A DNA stretch of 64,000 nucleotides from Irpex lacteus. Taxonomy: Eukaryota; Basidiomycota; Agaricomycetes; Polyporales; Irpicaceae. Position numbers and translations under genes: made by a program. How positions within the stretch are numbered: position 1 is the first letter of the stretch; the number at the start of each line of letters is the position of its first letter. Shown here piece by piece: positions 10,907 through 22,677 of this stretch. Under the pieces are notes generated by a model. The model ran no database searches, was not told the origin of the DNA, and saw only the letters and a list, made by a program, of their open reading frames with translations. The stretch is taken from positions 2,168,339-2,232,338 of the forward strand of contig MQVO02000003.1 in NCBI GenBank assembly GCA_001986395.2. Direction: 5' to 3'.

Positions 10907-13179
10907 TCACCGCTCCCCCTCCTCCCGAGCCCTCCTCGCCTCCTCCCTCTTCCTCTCCCACCTTTTAAGCTCATCCCTCAATTTCCCCACCCGAACGACA
11001 TTATAAGGGTGCGTAGTACCCATCCAGCGCATCGGCACCGCCATCTCCCACCCGCCTATCCCTGCTACTTTGTCGCTTAGTGGTGGGGCTTGTTGGGTTG
11101 ATATTTGTGACTGTGATTGTGATTGTAATTGTGATTGTGTTGATGTTGAGGAGGAGGAGGAGGATGAGGAGGAAGGGGAGGAGGAGGATGAGGGGGAAGG
11201 GGAGGAAGAGAATGAGGATGGAGAGGAGGAGTAGGAAGAGTAGGAGGCAGCCTCGGCGGCGGCGTGCATGGGTGTGCACTCGGCTGTGCGTTCGTGGTTC
11301 TGCTCGTTTGCGCGTTCTTCCCAGAAGCGGACGGCGTGTCGTGGGTCAAAGCCTGCGTGCGCTAGTAGCCTGGTATAATTTTTCAGGTTATATCGGTCAG
11401 TCAAAGCGACTTGTGACGGAGAGGAAGAGATGCTTACCTGGCAGAGACGACGTCGGCCTCGACTTCTTGTTTCTGACTTGTGCAGTACTCTGTGAGTTTC
11501 GTGAACTCGCCAGAGCCTGCTTTACCGATCCCTGCAAGGGCGTCGTTCACGAATGGTCCGACTATATGCGTGAATATTAGTATATGTGCCAGAAAAAAGA
11601 AAGAAAGTCGGAGCAGTACAGAGTCAAAGTAACTTACACATCATAGTAAACGGAAAGATGAGAGCGCGAATGACGTCTGTCCCGATGGAAAGTATCCCGG
11701 GCCAGATGATCGATCCCGAGCTGAGTGTCTCGAGGTGGTGGGAGAGTATAAGATGCGCGAGTTCGTGCGCGAGAAGGATGGCGAGTTCTGAGGTTTGTTC
11801 TTCCGTGGGCATCGGGTGGTTGTATTGTGGATGGTTGGTTGACGAGGAAGCGGGGAACAAGCCGCCAAAGAGTGAGGATAGCCACGATCTCTGTTGTTGC
11901 GATTGTGTTGACGAGGATGAGGAGGAAGAGGAAGGGTTAGATGATGAGGGAGGGTATTTGGACATGATATCATCCAAGAAACCCGAAAACACAACGATCC
12001 CACCACCCCCATCCGGCCCAAACCCATACGAAAACGCATTCGACGAGTCCGGCTTATCCACCACAATCAACGAATACGGCGGGCCCAAGACCCCATGTGG
12101 GACCGGCGGGGGCGCACGCCCACACGACAATTCCGCAAACCGTCTCACGAACTCTGACGCCCTCGGCCGCGGGCGCAACGGGTAGTCCGCGGGAGGCGGG
12201 AGGGGTATATCGTCGGGCCCGCATTCGAGCCACTTTGCTTCTAGTTCGCCTTCCTTTTGTAGGAGGGGGATGACAGATTCGAGGCGCCGGAGGGTGGATC
12301 GCACCCAGAGGAATCGCCAGTCGGAGGGAGGGACGATGGCGGGGGTGTCCCCTTCTTGGGAGAGGATGTCCCCGACGGCTTGGTACCAGCCGTTGCCTGC
12401 GAGTTGGGCGGAGATTTCTTCTTCTTCTTCGGGCGAGAGGAGGATTAGTCGCCATCTGCATGTGATAAAAGTATATTAGTTTCTGAAATAGCTGATTTAG
12501 TGGAAAGGACGAGAGACTTGCCTGCCTGTCAGGGGCGTACGTTCCATGCTGGCGAGGATGGTAGCCCAGAAGATGACGACGGGGAGGATGAGGAGGCCAT
12601 AGAAGAATATAACCTTGTGGCGTTGATGTCGGACGTTCATGTGCGTCTTTATTTTATTAACGAGCTCCTGGTCGCCCCGGGACTCTGCCCATCTGAGCTT
12701 GCGCTTCATCTGCCAGCTGCCGAGCATGACGACGGGGAGGAAGGTGAGGGCGATGCGGGCAGCGGTGCGGATGATGTCCATCGCTACGGACGCCTGGCAT
12801 GTTATCGCGAAGATGTTAGTTCAGCTGGTTCATGAGAAGCGGAAGTTTTGGGAGTGAGAAGGCGAACCTTTAAGAAACCTGCGAGGAAGGGGAGGACGGG
12901 CAGGCCATCGTTGCGCGGGGTGGCATGGAAGGCTCTAAAGTCCCTTGAGCGGATGAGCGAGACGGCGGTGGCTCTGGCGAGGTTGTCAGCGACACGGAGG
13001 GAGCGGTGCGTGCCAGTGGTGAGGAGAGATATGCTGCGAGTGCCGGGTCCGTGCAGGGGAGGTAATGGCGCTCTCGGGAGGAGGGTGGTGCGAGTCGAGA
13101 GCAACGTCGAGTACGATGGGCGGGCGAGGCGGGGCAGCGAGGTCGCAGGGGGGTAGCGTCTGAGGACTTGGCGGAACAT
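10907..13179 (-). CDS. OMA1: OMA1-like mitochondrial inner-membrane metalloendopeptidase (peptidase M48)
   Basis: M48 zinc metalloprotease that acts in mitochondrial inner-membrane quality control. The start at 13179 (MFRQVLRRYPP) gives an Arg/Ser-rich, acid-free presequence; an in-frame Met at 13239 is a weaker alternative. The next exon has membrane-like stretches (IALTFLPVVMLG and FFYGLLILPVVIFWATILA, 12497-12781). The catalytic exon has ELAILLAHELAHLILSHH (HExxH) and, downstream, QEVEADVVSARLLAHAGFD, which supplies the third zinc ligand Glu. The last exon ends with a WMGTTHPYNVVRVGKL motif like the family's THP.. element. Two low-complexity Ser/Gln loops are odd: one at 11907-11950 and a larger one at 11095-11245, formed by purine-rich microsatellite DNA. 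It lies next to, and is divergent from, ACL4. Confidence 0.9.
11095..11245. repeat. Microsatellite-like TGATTG / GGA tract inside OMA1
   Basis: The plus strand shows repeated TGTGATTG-type units (11104-11140) followed by GAGGAGGAGGATGAGG-type units to about 11240. On minus this encodes a Ser-rich then Gln/Ser-alternating loop between the zinc-ligand helix and the C-terminus of OMA1. Such tracts are prone to length change. Confidence 0.85.
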
Positions 13180-13825
13180 GGTACATTGTTTGAGAAAGGA
13201 GGCGAGGAGAGCAGCGAGGACTAGTAATTGCTCAATCAAAGGCTACAGTCCGATACGGAGTCAGTGGCCAATCACAGAACAGGCGCCCACATAAGCGGTG
13301 CCGTGCATACGAAACCCAGCGGCAACATCATTCATTGATCGCCCGCTTCTTTCTCCCACCTCTCTGTCTCAATGGACAGAAATTATCTGATTGTGTTTGT
13401 AGCACTGTGAAGTGCAGTTTGTAACAGCTAAAATTCACTGCAGGTCGTCTGCTAGAGGAGAGAGAGTCCTGCACGATGATAATTCGGCTTAGGAGCCTAT
13501 AGGAGGTCTACCACTACTTACTAGTCTAGAGCTCAAGAAGTTCACGAGCACCCACATTGTAACCCCGCAAAGCGATTTTGTCCGACTATTCACGAACTCT
13601 AGACTCTTCACACACGTTTCTTTTCCACCGCAGTATCGGTGGTATTCCTCCAATTCATCAATTGCGCATGCTTTCCTCCTCGACCGCCGACGAACAGTCT
13701 AAATCCAGCAGCGAATCACAGTAAATCAGGGGTGAGATCCATCGGGCCGACCCGATCATACACACGCACGAACAATTGCAATCTTCTCCCTGAAGTGCTA
13801 TACTAACCACTGCACATCGACTGCC
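13180..13825. promoter_or_regulatory. Divergent promoter region OMA1 / ACL4
   Basis: About 645 bases between two divergently transcribed housekeeping genes. One CCAAT on plus lies at about 13268. No TATA box at a convincing distance from either start was found, and no ORF of note. Confidence 0.45.
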
Positions 13826-15304
13826 ATGGGCCGAGCTCGCACAAAATCAAAGAAAATCAAACCAGTCTCGACGCAGAATATAGCAGAGTCTTCAACACAG
13901 CCTTCTGTGCCTTCATTACTTGCAAAAGCACAGACACTCATCGTGCAATGCGATTATCCGCTCGCTGAACGGTTCATCAAGCGGGCTCTTGAGAAGGAAC
14001 CTACGAATGCGGATGCACGAGAGATGCTCGCTGTTGTGTTGCTCGAAACTGGGGAGATCGACACCGCTAAACAGGTGCGCCTTTTATCTACGTTATAGTG
14101 GCATAGGCATACAGTATCGAACGGCAATTGACTTTGACTCAACTTTTGCCTGCCTTGGATAGATCTTCGAAACCCTAATCCCGCCACATCCAGATGCACC
14201 TTCCCCTCCACCCTCCTCCGCATACCTCTACCTCGCCCAGCTGAGCGATGACGATCCCCACGCTGCCCTGCGCCACTATCAGAATGCAGTCGATCTCATG
14301 AACAGCCAGCTTAAAGGCAAGGAACGAGCGGTGGACTCGTCTGGGAATGACGACGATGCGGAGGTGAGGAGGAATATCGTAAGGGCTCTTGTTGGTATGG
14401 TCGAGATTTGGATGGACCCTTCGTATGATCTTTGGTGCGTATATTCTTTCCCAAACCCTCTTGCACTGTTCACCATCATACTTACGAAATTGATATGCGG
14501 ACAATATAGCTTCGACCCCGCCGCCGAGTCCACCTGCGAATCCCTCCTCACCCTTGCCCTCCAAACCGACCCGAACAACACAGAAGCCCTCCAATCCCTC
14601 GCCTCCGTCCGTCTCTCCCAACAACGCCCCGACGAAGCCAAAGCCTATCTCCTCCAAGCATGGGCCTCCTGGAAAGATCTCCTCTCCTCTCCCTCTTCCC
14701 CTCCCTCTTCCCCTCTCCCTCCCACTAACCCTACGAATCTGAATACTCAAAACGACTACTCGAAAATCCCACCAATCCAAACACGCATATCCCTCTCCAA
14801 GATGTTCCTCGAGCTGGAATGTTTCGAAGAGTCGCTGGTCGTGTTGACGGGGATTATTGATGAGGACGACCAGGAGGTCGAGGCGTGGTATTTGGAGGGG
14901 TGGTGTTTGTTTTTGATGGCTGAGAAGATGTTTGCTGATGGTGGTGCTGGGGATGGGACGAGATTAGAAGGAAGTGGCGAAGAGGGAGAGGAGGTGTCGG
15001 CGGAGGGGTTTGCGAGGGACGCGAGGGATTGTTTGGAGACGTGTAGAGCGGTACGTCGCTTTCCCATTTTCTTCCTCTTTCGTTTATTCTAAATTCACCT
15101 ATCTTCACCTGCTAGCTCCACGAAACACAAGACCACCCAGACAAACCCCTCCTCGAACACGTACAGGAGCTCATCGGGCGGCTGGAGGCTATGGGCATCC
15201 AGCCCTCTCCTGAAGACGAGGATCTGGCGGATGGAGAGGGAGAAGGGGATGGAGAGTGGGAGGATGTGGGGAGCGATGATGATGGCGATGTTGAGATGGA
15301 GTAG
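13826..15304 (+). CDS. ACL4: ACL4-like TPR assembly chaperone of ribosomal protein L4
   Basis: Dedicated chaperone that binds newly made ribosomal protein uL4 (Rpl4) and escorts it to pre-60S particles. The N-terminus is basic (MGRARTKSKKIK). TPR-like helices follow: LLAKAQTLIVQCDYPLAERFIKRALEKEPTNADAREML (about residues 30-70), ALRHYQNAVDLM, ESLLTLALQTDPNNTEALQSLASVRL, and SKMFLELECFEESLVVLTGI / EAWYLEGWCLFLM. The C-terminal helix LLEHVQELIGRLEAMGIQPSPED is followed by a very acidic tail ending GDVEME-stop at 15304. Introns lie at about 14075-14161, 14433-14510 and 15051-15115. A Ser/Pro low-complexity insert (14690-14730) sits in the middle. Overall organisation agrees with fungal Acl4. Confidence 0.85.
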
Positions 15305-15515
15305 GGAGCGATCTACGTTTGGTTTTCGATGGGTTGGGTAGAGTATACGTAGGGTGAAGGATGACCTTATGGTCATTCGGCGAGTAAAAGTAGAATATAC
15401 TATCTTATATTACATTGCATTCGTTGACTCCCAATTCAACCATCAAGCATTGAACGATAACCATGATAGTATTCATTGCCACTACAATTCCAACATCCCA
15501 CCTACATACTAATAC

Positions 15516-17753
15516 TCAAACTCCACGAAAAACACCCTCCAAATACCTCTTCAGCCCACTCTCTACACCCTCCTCCCCAGACTGTAACACCGCACCAACA
15601 ACTCCATCAGGCCTCACCACCACAGCCATCGGGGAATCGACCTTGTAAGCGGTACGTGCGTGGTTATCTGCGTCGAGCAGAACGAGTTCCGTGCCTTCGA
15701 CTTGGACATCTACACTGTGAGAGGTGGCGGCGGTGGAAGGGAGGACGACGACGACGCGGAACGTCTCCTTCGCACGGCGAAACGCGACGAGCGCGCTCTC
15801 GACTTCCTTCAACTGCAAGTGGACGTCGGAGGCTTGGTCGCTGAATAGGAGGACCGTGTGTCGCGTAGGTGCGAAGATATCAAAGAGCGACGTCGTGACC
15901 TTTCCGCGATCCGAGTTCGAGAGGATCTGAAGCCCAGGTGCATCCGGCGCCCGGTCTCCAGCACGAAGCTCTTTATCTTCGTCCGGGAGGTACGCAGGTG
16001 CCTCAGCCTCTCCAGGGTGCAGTTGGTCAACGACGATCGAGCTCCATCGGTAGTTCACCCTCAGCTGCTTGAAGATCGTGCTCATATTGATCTTTACCGG
16101 TCCACCTCCCTCTCCGCTCCCACAGTCCTCGCTCGCTCGCACGCTTGCACCACCTTTCTTGAACATCTCATCAAAAGTGTTCGACGTGCGGACGAGCATC
16201 TCTTTCGCGACGGGGTGCCGTTCCTCGTTGTAGGTGTCTAGTAGGGAGGGGTGTGCGGCTGCGTAGTGTACTAGGGCGAGTTTCCAGCCGAGGTTCATGG
16301 CGTCTTGCATGCCTGTGTTGGCACCCTGTCCTCCTGCGGGTGTATGGACGTGGGCTGCGTCTGAGTTTTTAGGTAAAAGAACACAGGCGAGCGAAGCTCT
16401 TTTGAGCATACGAGGTTACAGGACGGCATGGTATAGATGAACGTACCTCCGACGAGGAAGACTCTCCCTTTACGGTAGTTCTCCACGATCCTGACGTTCG
16501 GCCTGCATACAATCGTTGACAGAACAACCAACCGTTGCTCAGCGCTCAGCCTCAAGTCAGAACGAAGAGGACGCACCGCCACTCGGATTGCCAAACCACT
16601 CTCGAAACGTCAAGATCCTTCCTGTTTGTGATAGCGTGCATGACCTCAGCGAATCCTTCGAGTCCTTCTTGCGCGCGCTCGAGGAGATGCGGGGGACCTG
16701 TGATCACCGAGTTGAAGATGGCGGGGTCTTCTGTGGCTCTGAGCATGAAGCTTCAAACAGAGAGTTGTGTGAGGAGGGCGTGTACAAGAGGGATGGGTGG
16801 TAGAACGTACCATGTGCTTCCAAGGTTGCCCCAAGAATGCCAGTACTACAGCAAGCATTATAGAATCAGCAGCCTGGTCAACAGCTCTGTGTGTGTTGAT
16901 CGTACCTCAGGACTCGCCCCTTTGACTTCGGCATCTGTGATCAGGACGCGCAGAGCATCCTGCGTCTCACCCAGGAACGCGAGGCCAAGTGCCTTCCTTG
17001 CGTTGCCTGGCGGTTTCAAAGTTCGAAATCAGTATCGTTACTTGAGAGTCTGGGTCTGAAAAGACTTACTCCTTCCGCCATCCGCACACACCAAATAGTC
17101 GGCATGAATCTGTTCCGTATGACTGTTCCCACCGTTAGAGCCATGGCGTACAACAGTAGCAGTTACCCCGCTCTCGTCTTGCACGAAATCAGTCAGCTCC
17201 GTCCCGAACTCGACCTCAACGCCAGCGCGGGAGAGGTGCTCGCGGATGATACCCTCGTAGGTCGATTGACCGAGGATCAGTCCGTTTGGCTACATAGTAA
17301 GACAGCTTCAGCACACAACCTCGAGTCTCCAGAGAGAACGTAGCAGCACAAATGGGATAGCCACGCACATACGGAATATCTGGCGTCGGCTTCCATGCCT
17401 CTCCCATCAAATCATACGTCTGCACAGGCTCCACGCCCTCCGGCATCTTGTACGCGCGCATCTTTGGCGTAGGGAAACCGCGTTTCTGGATGTCGGGTAG
17501 GATGCCGAAGAAGTGGAAGAGCTCAAGGCTGCGAGGCTGGAGGCCGGCGCCGCGTTGTCCGAGGCGAGGAGCTAGTTCTTTCTCGACGATGCGTACGGGA
17601 ACTTTGTTTTGGGCTAGGGTTAGTGCGAGGACGAGGCCGCTGGGGCCTGCGCCTGCCTAGGGGTTGAGGGGGAGGGCGTGTGGTTAGGTATAGGAGGAAA
17701 GAGAGTCGACGGTTGGTGCTTACTATCAGTACTGGGGTCCTGGAGGATGTCAT
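15516..17753 (-). CDS. FAD-dependent aromatic hydroxylase-type monooxygenase, copy 3 (inverted)
   Basis: Third paralogue, on the opposite strand and separated from copies 1 and 2 by OMA1 and ACL4. Start MTSSRTPVLI at 17753, then AGAGPSGLVLALTLAQNKVP after intron 1. The DG motif VCADGGR is intact (about 17085). Also seen: TCFMLRATEDPAIFNSVITG, DVSRVVWQSEWR, DAAHVHTPAGGQGANTGMQDAMNLGWKLAL (16270-16360), and the thioredoxin-like tail from RAGDRAPDAPGLQIL to YLEGVFRGV-stop at 15516. The tail is continuous in one frame, confirming that the shifts in copy 1 are not a family intron. Intron positions match copies 1 and 2. The protein tail is slightly shorter (no SKSKGDVG-like insert). It appears to be the copy with all catalytic motifs and frame intact. 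Confidence 0.92.
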
Positions 17754-17813
17754 TGCGGGAGTTCGAACTTGAAGCAGAGCTTGAGTGCACTCTTCTGATG
17801 TTTCTGCTATGCA

Positions 17814-17870
17814 TTATATAGGCAAGCGGTGCATATTTTTGGCCATTGATTCACGCGTGGTGTCTTATGC
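17814..17870 (-). promoter_or_regulatory. Conserved upstream element plus TATA box, monooxygenase copy 3
   Basis: Read on minus, GCATAAGACACCACGCGT starts at 17870 and TATATAA starts at 17820: the same 50-base offset as copies 1 and 2. The ATG is at 17753. CGCTTGCC immediately precedes the TATA box, close to copy 2's TGCTTGCC. Confidence 0.65.
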
Positions 17871-19447
17871 ATCGTCTTGTGTACGCGTATGCAACATAAT
17901 AGAGGACCGGCATAGAGACTGCTAGGCGATGTCCTTCTCGGGCCATGCATCGGGCCTCTGTGTCGAGAAAATAGGAGTAATTCTACCATGTTCCTCTCTA
18001 TGTTAGGGTCCAAGAGGCTGGAGATGATGGGAATATTATGTGAGATGGATGATTAGGTTCCTGGGACCCACATATGGCGACATACCTACTCACAGCCTCC
18101 CTAACTTGTAGGGTGTTGGGCTGGGCTCGTCAACCGGCCTCTATAGACCTCGTACATGTCAATCTGGCCTATAATATACTTATGAGGCTTGACGACAGTT
18201 TCTGGTCTGCGTATTGTGGGGCTTCAGCAACAGTCAAGTCGTCCCCGTATCGAGATGTTTCTCCTGTGTCAAGTCGGCGGTAGTACCTGAACACGTACTC
18301 AGTTCGAACCAGTAAAAATAGAACGGACCAGATAACCAACCTGCATCTTACACTGAGGGCTTAGTGCCCCGGTGGTGCTCGCTGAGCTTGAAGGTTGAAA
18401 GCACGAAATAGCGGACATGAACACCTAGAAAACAGGCCCGAGTGCAGCTGATTTCCTCGGCCCGTGTCATCGTACTTACTTTTGCTTACACGCGACACAA
18501 ATCCCTTTCGCTTGTTCAGCAATATTTAATGGTGCTTAGCTCAGGTTGAGCATCTTTGGGAGAGTCTTGAAATTCGTTGTAATTGGTGGATGCTAAGAAG
18601 AGGAAGTTCTTGTAATTTCCGAATTCGTGAGGACACTTTGTCACTGAATTTGTCGATCGGCATGCGCCGAAGGACCTCGCGCCGCCCTGCCAGTGAACGA
18701 GCGGACAAAACCTCCTTACATATTCGAACATCTCGTGTGACTTGAACGGGCGAGTAATTTTACATAGTCGAAATAGACGAGATCGAGGAGGCGTACTAGT
18801 AGCTTTGCATCTGTTGATAGCACGAGAAAGGGATTAACAGTCAGATATCGGGAGCACGAAATGGATTATTTGTTTGTAGCGTCGACGTTGAGTTTACATA
18901 CACTAGCCAGAACCCGTGACTCCGTCACGCGAGAAAGAGAAAAGACGACGGCAGACGACAAAGACTTGGAACTCAACGAATGGTTCACCCGGCGTTGTTG
19001 CAAGCAGAAACGACGGGCACAGTGAAAGAAACTTGGGTGACCGACCATTCAAGGTCTCCGAGCAGAGTCTCCACCGCGGACGCGGAACAGCGGCGGACCG
19101 GATCAGCGACCAAGGGACCACGCTCAGCCAATAGAATCGCAAAAAGCGCAGGGCAACGTGACGCTGAGGTCCATAGCCAATGACAACGCCTCTTTGTCTC
19201 TGGTCCCCAGCCAATGAGAGCAGCGGAATGTCTTGTTAATGGCGGAGACCGCTCTCCCTTATAATAGGGATTGTACACACACGAGGGTAAAGCTGAATGG
19301 GAATATCGTGGATGTTGAATTATTGTTTGTTCGTGAGAAGAGAGAGGGGTCATTTATGAGGGTCGTGAAACGAGGCCTGACTGGGTCTAACGAAAGCAGA
19401 GAAGCGGAGGGGAGGGTAGTACAGTATAATAGAGAGGATGAGGAAGC
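17871..19447. other. gene-poor stretch with three CCAAT motifs
   Basis: About 1.6 kb without a supported gene. Short ORFs on both strands lack motifs. Three AGCCAAT motifs lie on plus at about 19129, 19172 and 19209, in a 90-base span, followed by a small inverted repeat (CCCTTAT...AGGG, about 19256-19270). No coding gene starts downstream on plus. They may belong to a non-coding transcript or be chance. Confidence 0.4.
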
Positions 19448-20899
19448 TTATGAAATGAAGGTCGCCTCGTTGTAGAATCTCCCGTTGATAGTCAGTCCCT
19501 GCGAGAGGCCAGGAATCAACGAGTCGGGGCCAGTCACGTATAGCGATGCAGGGTTTATCCACTGAAACGCGGTCAGCATGAGGAATCGGTGCAAAAGATA
19601 CAGTAGTAATAGGCTTACTTGGTAGATGTATGGCTTGGTCCCAGCAACGTAGTTGACCATCGTCTTGATGACGTAGGGAATCTCCGCGAGGACATCGACC
19701 TTCTCGATAAGACCCTTGGGTTCATTAGGTGCACCGACGTCGACTGTCAAGGTAGCATCGACCTGGCCTTTAGAATCGTCGATGAGAGATGGAGCTGCCC
19801 ATCGGAAAGTGAGCTCGGTAGGAGCAGCATAGCCTGTGTCAGGATCCTGTGCGGTCCTTGTATGTGCCGCACGCGAGATAACCTCAGCCTTGTCATCCTG
19901 GGGCTCCTCGGGCCACTTCGTCTCCGCCGTCACAATCGCGAGCTTGCCACCAAGGACGACAGCTCCTACATTGACAGCCACGAACCCAGACCCCGAGCCC
20001 TTCTTGCCGTAGCTGTTCGTCGTCGTGAACTCCATCTGGATGGCAGAGACGCCACCGTGCTCATCACTTTGGAAGTTGGCAAAGTTCCAGCGCGCGGCGA
20101 CGGTGTCAGCACGCATGCCCTGGATCGCGTGCACGAACATCCCCGGACCCTTCGCCTCCACCGCTCGACCCTTCCACACAATGACTCCCTGTCCCTCCGT
20201 CCTCGGCCAGAACCGATGCACAACGTGACCATCCGGTTTGTTCAGGTCCGCTCCAAAGTACGAGTATCCACCCTTCGGCCCCTTGCCGACCTTGAAGCCC
20301 GAAACACCCGCAGGACGCTTGACATCGAGTGCGATCTGCAGGTCCTCTCCCAGGTTGGCGGTGATAGTGTATACTTCTGGGTAGTCTGTCCCCGGATGGG
20401 ACTTGTGCGTGATGGAGAACTGGTCGGCCTTGCTAGAGCGCTTGTCGAGACCGGGAGGGGGAGTGACAAAGTTGGTGACGTTGATCGACTTCCAAGTCAT
20501 TTCCTTGGTATTAGGGTTGTAAATCTTGGAGGTGAATTGGATCGTGGGGTACCACACGCTATAATAAACTGTGGGATCGAGCCATATTCTCGTACGTGAG
20601 TGGAAAGGATCACTTACCCGACCGCGGAGTGAATCACTTGGCACATAATCGATGTTCCATCTTCAAGGATGTTGTAGAACACCTGCGTCTCTACTGCAAA
20701 CCCTCCTGGACATTCCCACTGAGTGTCGGACGGCGAGAGTTCAGAGAACAGTTCAGAGGCAGGATGCCCTGATGAAACTGGATAGAAGTTCTGCGCATGG
20801 GGGTCTACTGGAGCTGTTGTTCTAAGTTGAGGTCAGATTTCTGTCGTGGTAGCTCTATATGATGCTGTAGTGCACTCACGTAAAAAATGAGCTGAACAT
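19448..20899 (-). CDS. SVF1: SVF1-like survival factor (oxidative stress, Svf1 family)
   Basis: Svf1 family protein, a lipocalin-like beta-barrel protein needed in yeast for survival under oxidative and cold stress and linked to ceramide transport. Start at 20899 (MFSSFF); a first intron follows and joins to TTAPVDPHAQNFYPVSSGHP. The second coding exon contains ELFSELSPSDTQWECPGGFAVETQVFYN, and the large exon carries VWYPTIQFTSKIYNP, GGYSYFGADLNKPDGHVVHRFWPR, VHAIQGMRADTVAARWNFANFQSDEHGG and IQMEFTTTNSYG, all typical of the family. The final exon (after an intron near 19562-19620) encodes WINPASLYVTGPDSLIPGLS and ends NEATFIS-stop. A 326-residue antisense ORF (19619-20599) is a shadow. Divergent neighbour of the F-box gene. 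Confidence 0.93.
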
Positions 20900-21295
20900 G
20901 ATGAATAGGTAGTGGTGGTCGGTGTAAGAGATTGGCAAGGCTATTTCAAGGAGAACAAGTATGCGAGAGCAGGCGTTTCCCACGTTTTCCTAATCGGTCG
21001 AGCCAGAACGCCAGTCACGATGATCACGCTGCGGTCGGGAACGCTCCCCGGTGCTTGCCATCAACCACCATGGACAGGTTAAGATCCTCGACTCGAGACG
21101 CCCGCAACATACCTATAAATTGGCAGGGGGTGCCTAAGACCATGCCGATCTTTTGTGCCATCATCAGGGATACCAACACAAGCCATTTAAACACGTCCTA
21201 ACCTCAACAGCGTGCCACTTCGTGCGTTTCCTTCTACAAACTAGAAGTAGAGTTTCGTCTGATAACCGAGTCTCATCCTACAGAAGTAACAGAAC
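20900..21295. promoter_or_regulatory. Divergent promoter region SVF1 / F-box gene
   Basis: About 395 bases between divergent starts. Plus-strand ORF 20932-21201 has no motif. No TATA box was confidently placed. Confidence 0.4.
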
Positions 21296-22560
21296 ATGCA
21301 GCTTCCCTGTGAGCTGCGCGACTGCGTGATAGATTTCCTCCAGGACAATCGCGCAGCCCTAGAGACGTGCAGCCTCACCTGTAAGGCTTGGCTTCCCCGC
21401 AGCCGCTACCACCTCTTTCGTTCCATCCGGATAGACCCCGGACGCCGAGGCACAGCGTTCAGAGCGCTCCTCGAGGCTAACCCTGACATCGGAAAATGCG
21501 TGCGTAACGTTACGATCCTTGGGAGTGGACAAGATGCACCCGTGGAACGCGTCGTAAGGATGGAATGGCCCACCCTTCGGTCTGGTCCTGCCCTTCAGGC
21601 GAATATACAGCCAAGGGCCCTCTGTGTTTCCGGACTTGATAGCGTCCTACCAGAGTGTACCGCCATCCTACAGCGCGTCTCTTGCCTCACTGTCATCGCC
21701 ATGCACATCCATCCTGAGCTCGTGGACATCTTATCTACTCACTTCTCTTCCGTCAAGACACTGGTATTGAACAAATGCCGATCAGCAACGTTTGCGGACT
21801 TCCTGGCCCTCCCTCGCGCCTTTCATGAGGTCTCATGTGTCCGCATACACGAGATGTATTGCTTACGGCCGACGAGACCACCTGCTGCAGTAACATCACG
21901 GCGTCGGACACTCAAAACACTGGTATTGTCTCCCAAAACGGACGTTACGTTGCTGCTCAGCTGGCTAGTCGCGGAGAAAGCGCACACTGCACTTGAATCC
22001 TTGTCTTGCCATTCTTCGGGCCAGCCCAGTGCCATAGCGATCCGCGACTTACTCAAGGCTGTCGGTTCCTCGTTACGACACCTGTCATTTGGATTCTCAG
22101 ACGTGAAAGATCCAACGGGTAAGAGTTCAATATCGGGTGCAATCGACGGATATTGACTATGATGTATGTAGTCATTCTACAGAGCACTGAGCTAAGTCTA
22201 GAGCCTTGTACGGGGCTGCGTAGTCTACACATCCACTGCACAAACTCTCTCCGCTTCTCCTCGATGCCCTCGCTATCCTGGATTATCCTGCTCCTATCAA
22301 AGCTCAATTCCTCGCAACTTTCCCACCTCGAATTCTCCATCTCCATTTCCGACATCTGCGCGCTGAACCTCGAAGGCTTGGCGGTTGTACTCGCACATAG
22401 CAGATGCGCCAGTTTGATGCACCTATCCTTCAACGTCTATCCCCGCGGTGACAACGTCCATGATATCGACGAGCGTATCAAACATCGACTGTCCTCCTTA
22501 ACAGCCAAAGGCCTCATTTTGGATGTGGTCAGCGTCGACCAATGCTCTCGCCTCATATAG
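21296..22560 (+). CDS. F-box-like protein of the basidiomycete LRR/F-box type
   Basis: The N-terminus reads as an agaricomycete F-box-like domain: MQLPCELRDCVIDFLQDNRAALETCSLTCKAWLPRSRYHLFRSIRI. The helix pattern LP.EL.D.VIDFL, then C.L.CKAW, is the hallmark. Such proteins usually act as substrate adaptors of SCF ubiquitin ligases. The rest consists of irregular Leu-rich segments (VKTLVLNKC, LKTLVLSP, LSHLEFSISI) suggesting an LRR-like substrate-binding part. One phase-1 intron (about 22119-22181) is needed to read through to the stop at 22560; it joins SDVKDPT to LQSTELSLEPC. F-box genes of this type are highly expanded and variable in mushroom genomes, so the target cannot be inferred. Confidence 0.75.
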
Positions 22561-22677
22561 GAGCCTCCTTGTGTTTTAAGGTTCGTCGGTCCGACGATAT
22601 GGGTCCCACAAGTCGATGCGAAGATCAACTATGCCCTCCTGCCGTATCCATCCCCTCAGCTCCCGCGCGATGCAGCG

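Noticed and set aside
11080..11580. 166-residue plus-strand ORF
   Set aside because: Created by the GGA/TGATTG tract on the opposite strand of OMA1; low complexity with no start context.
5058..17753. Secondary-metabolite gene cluster around the three monooxygenases
   Set aside because: No backbone synthase, transporter or cluster-specific regulator in the window; intervening genes are housekeeping.
19619..20599. 326-residue plus-strand ORF
   Set aside because: Antisense to the well-supported SVF1 exon, with no domain and Arg/Asp-rich composition typical of a GC-biased shadow frame.
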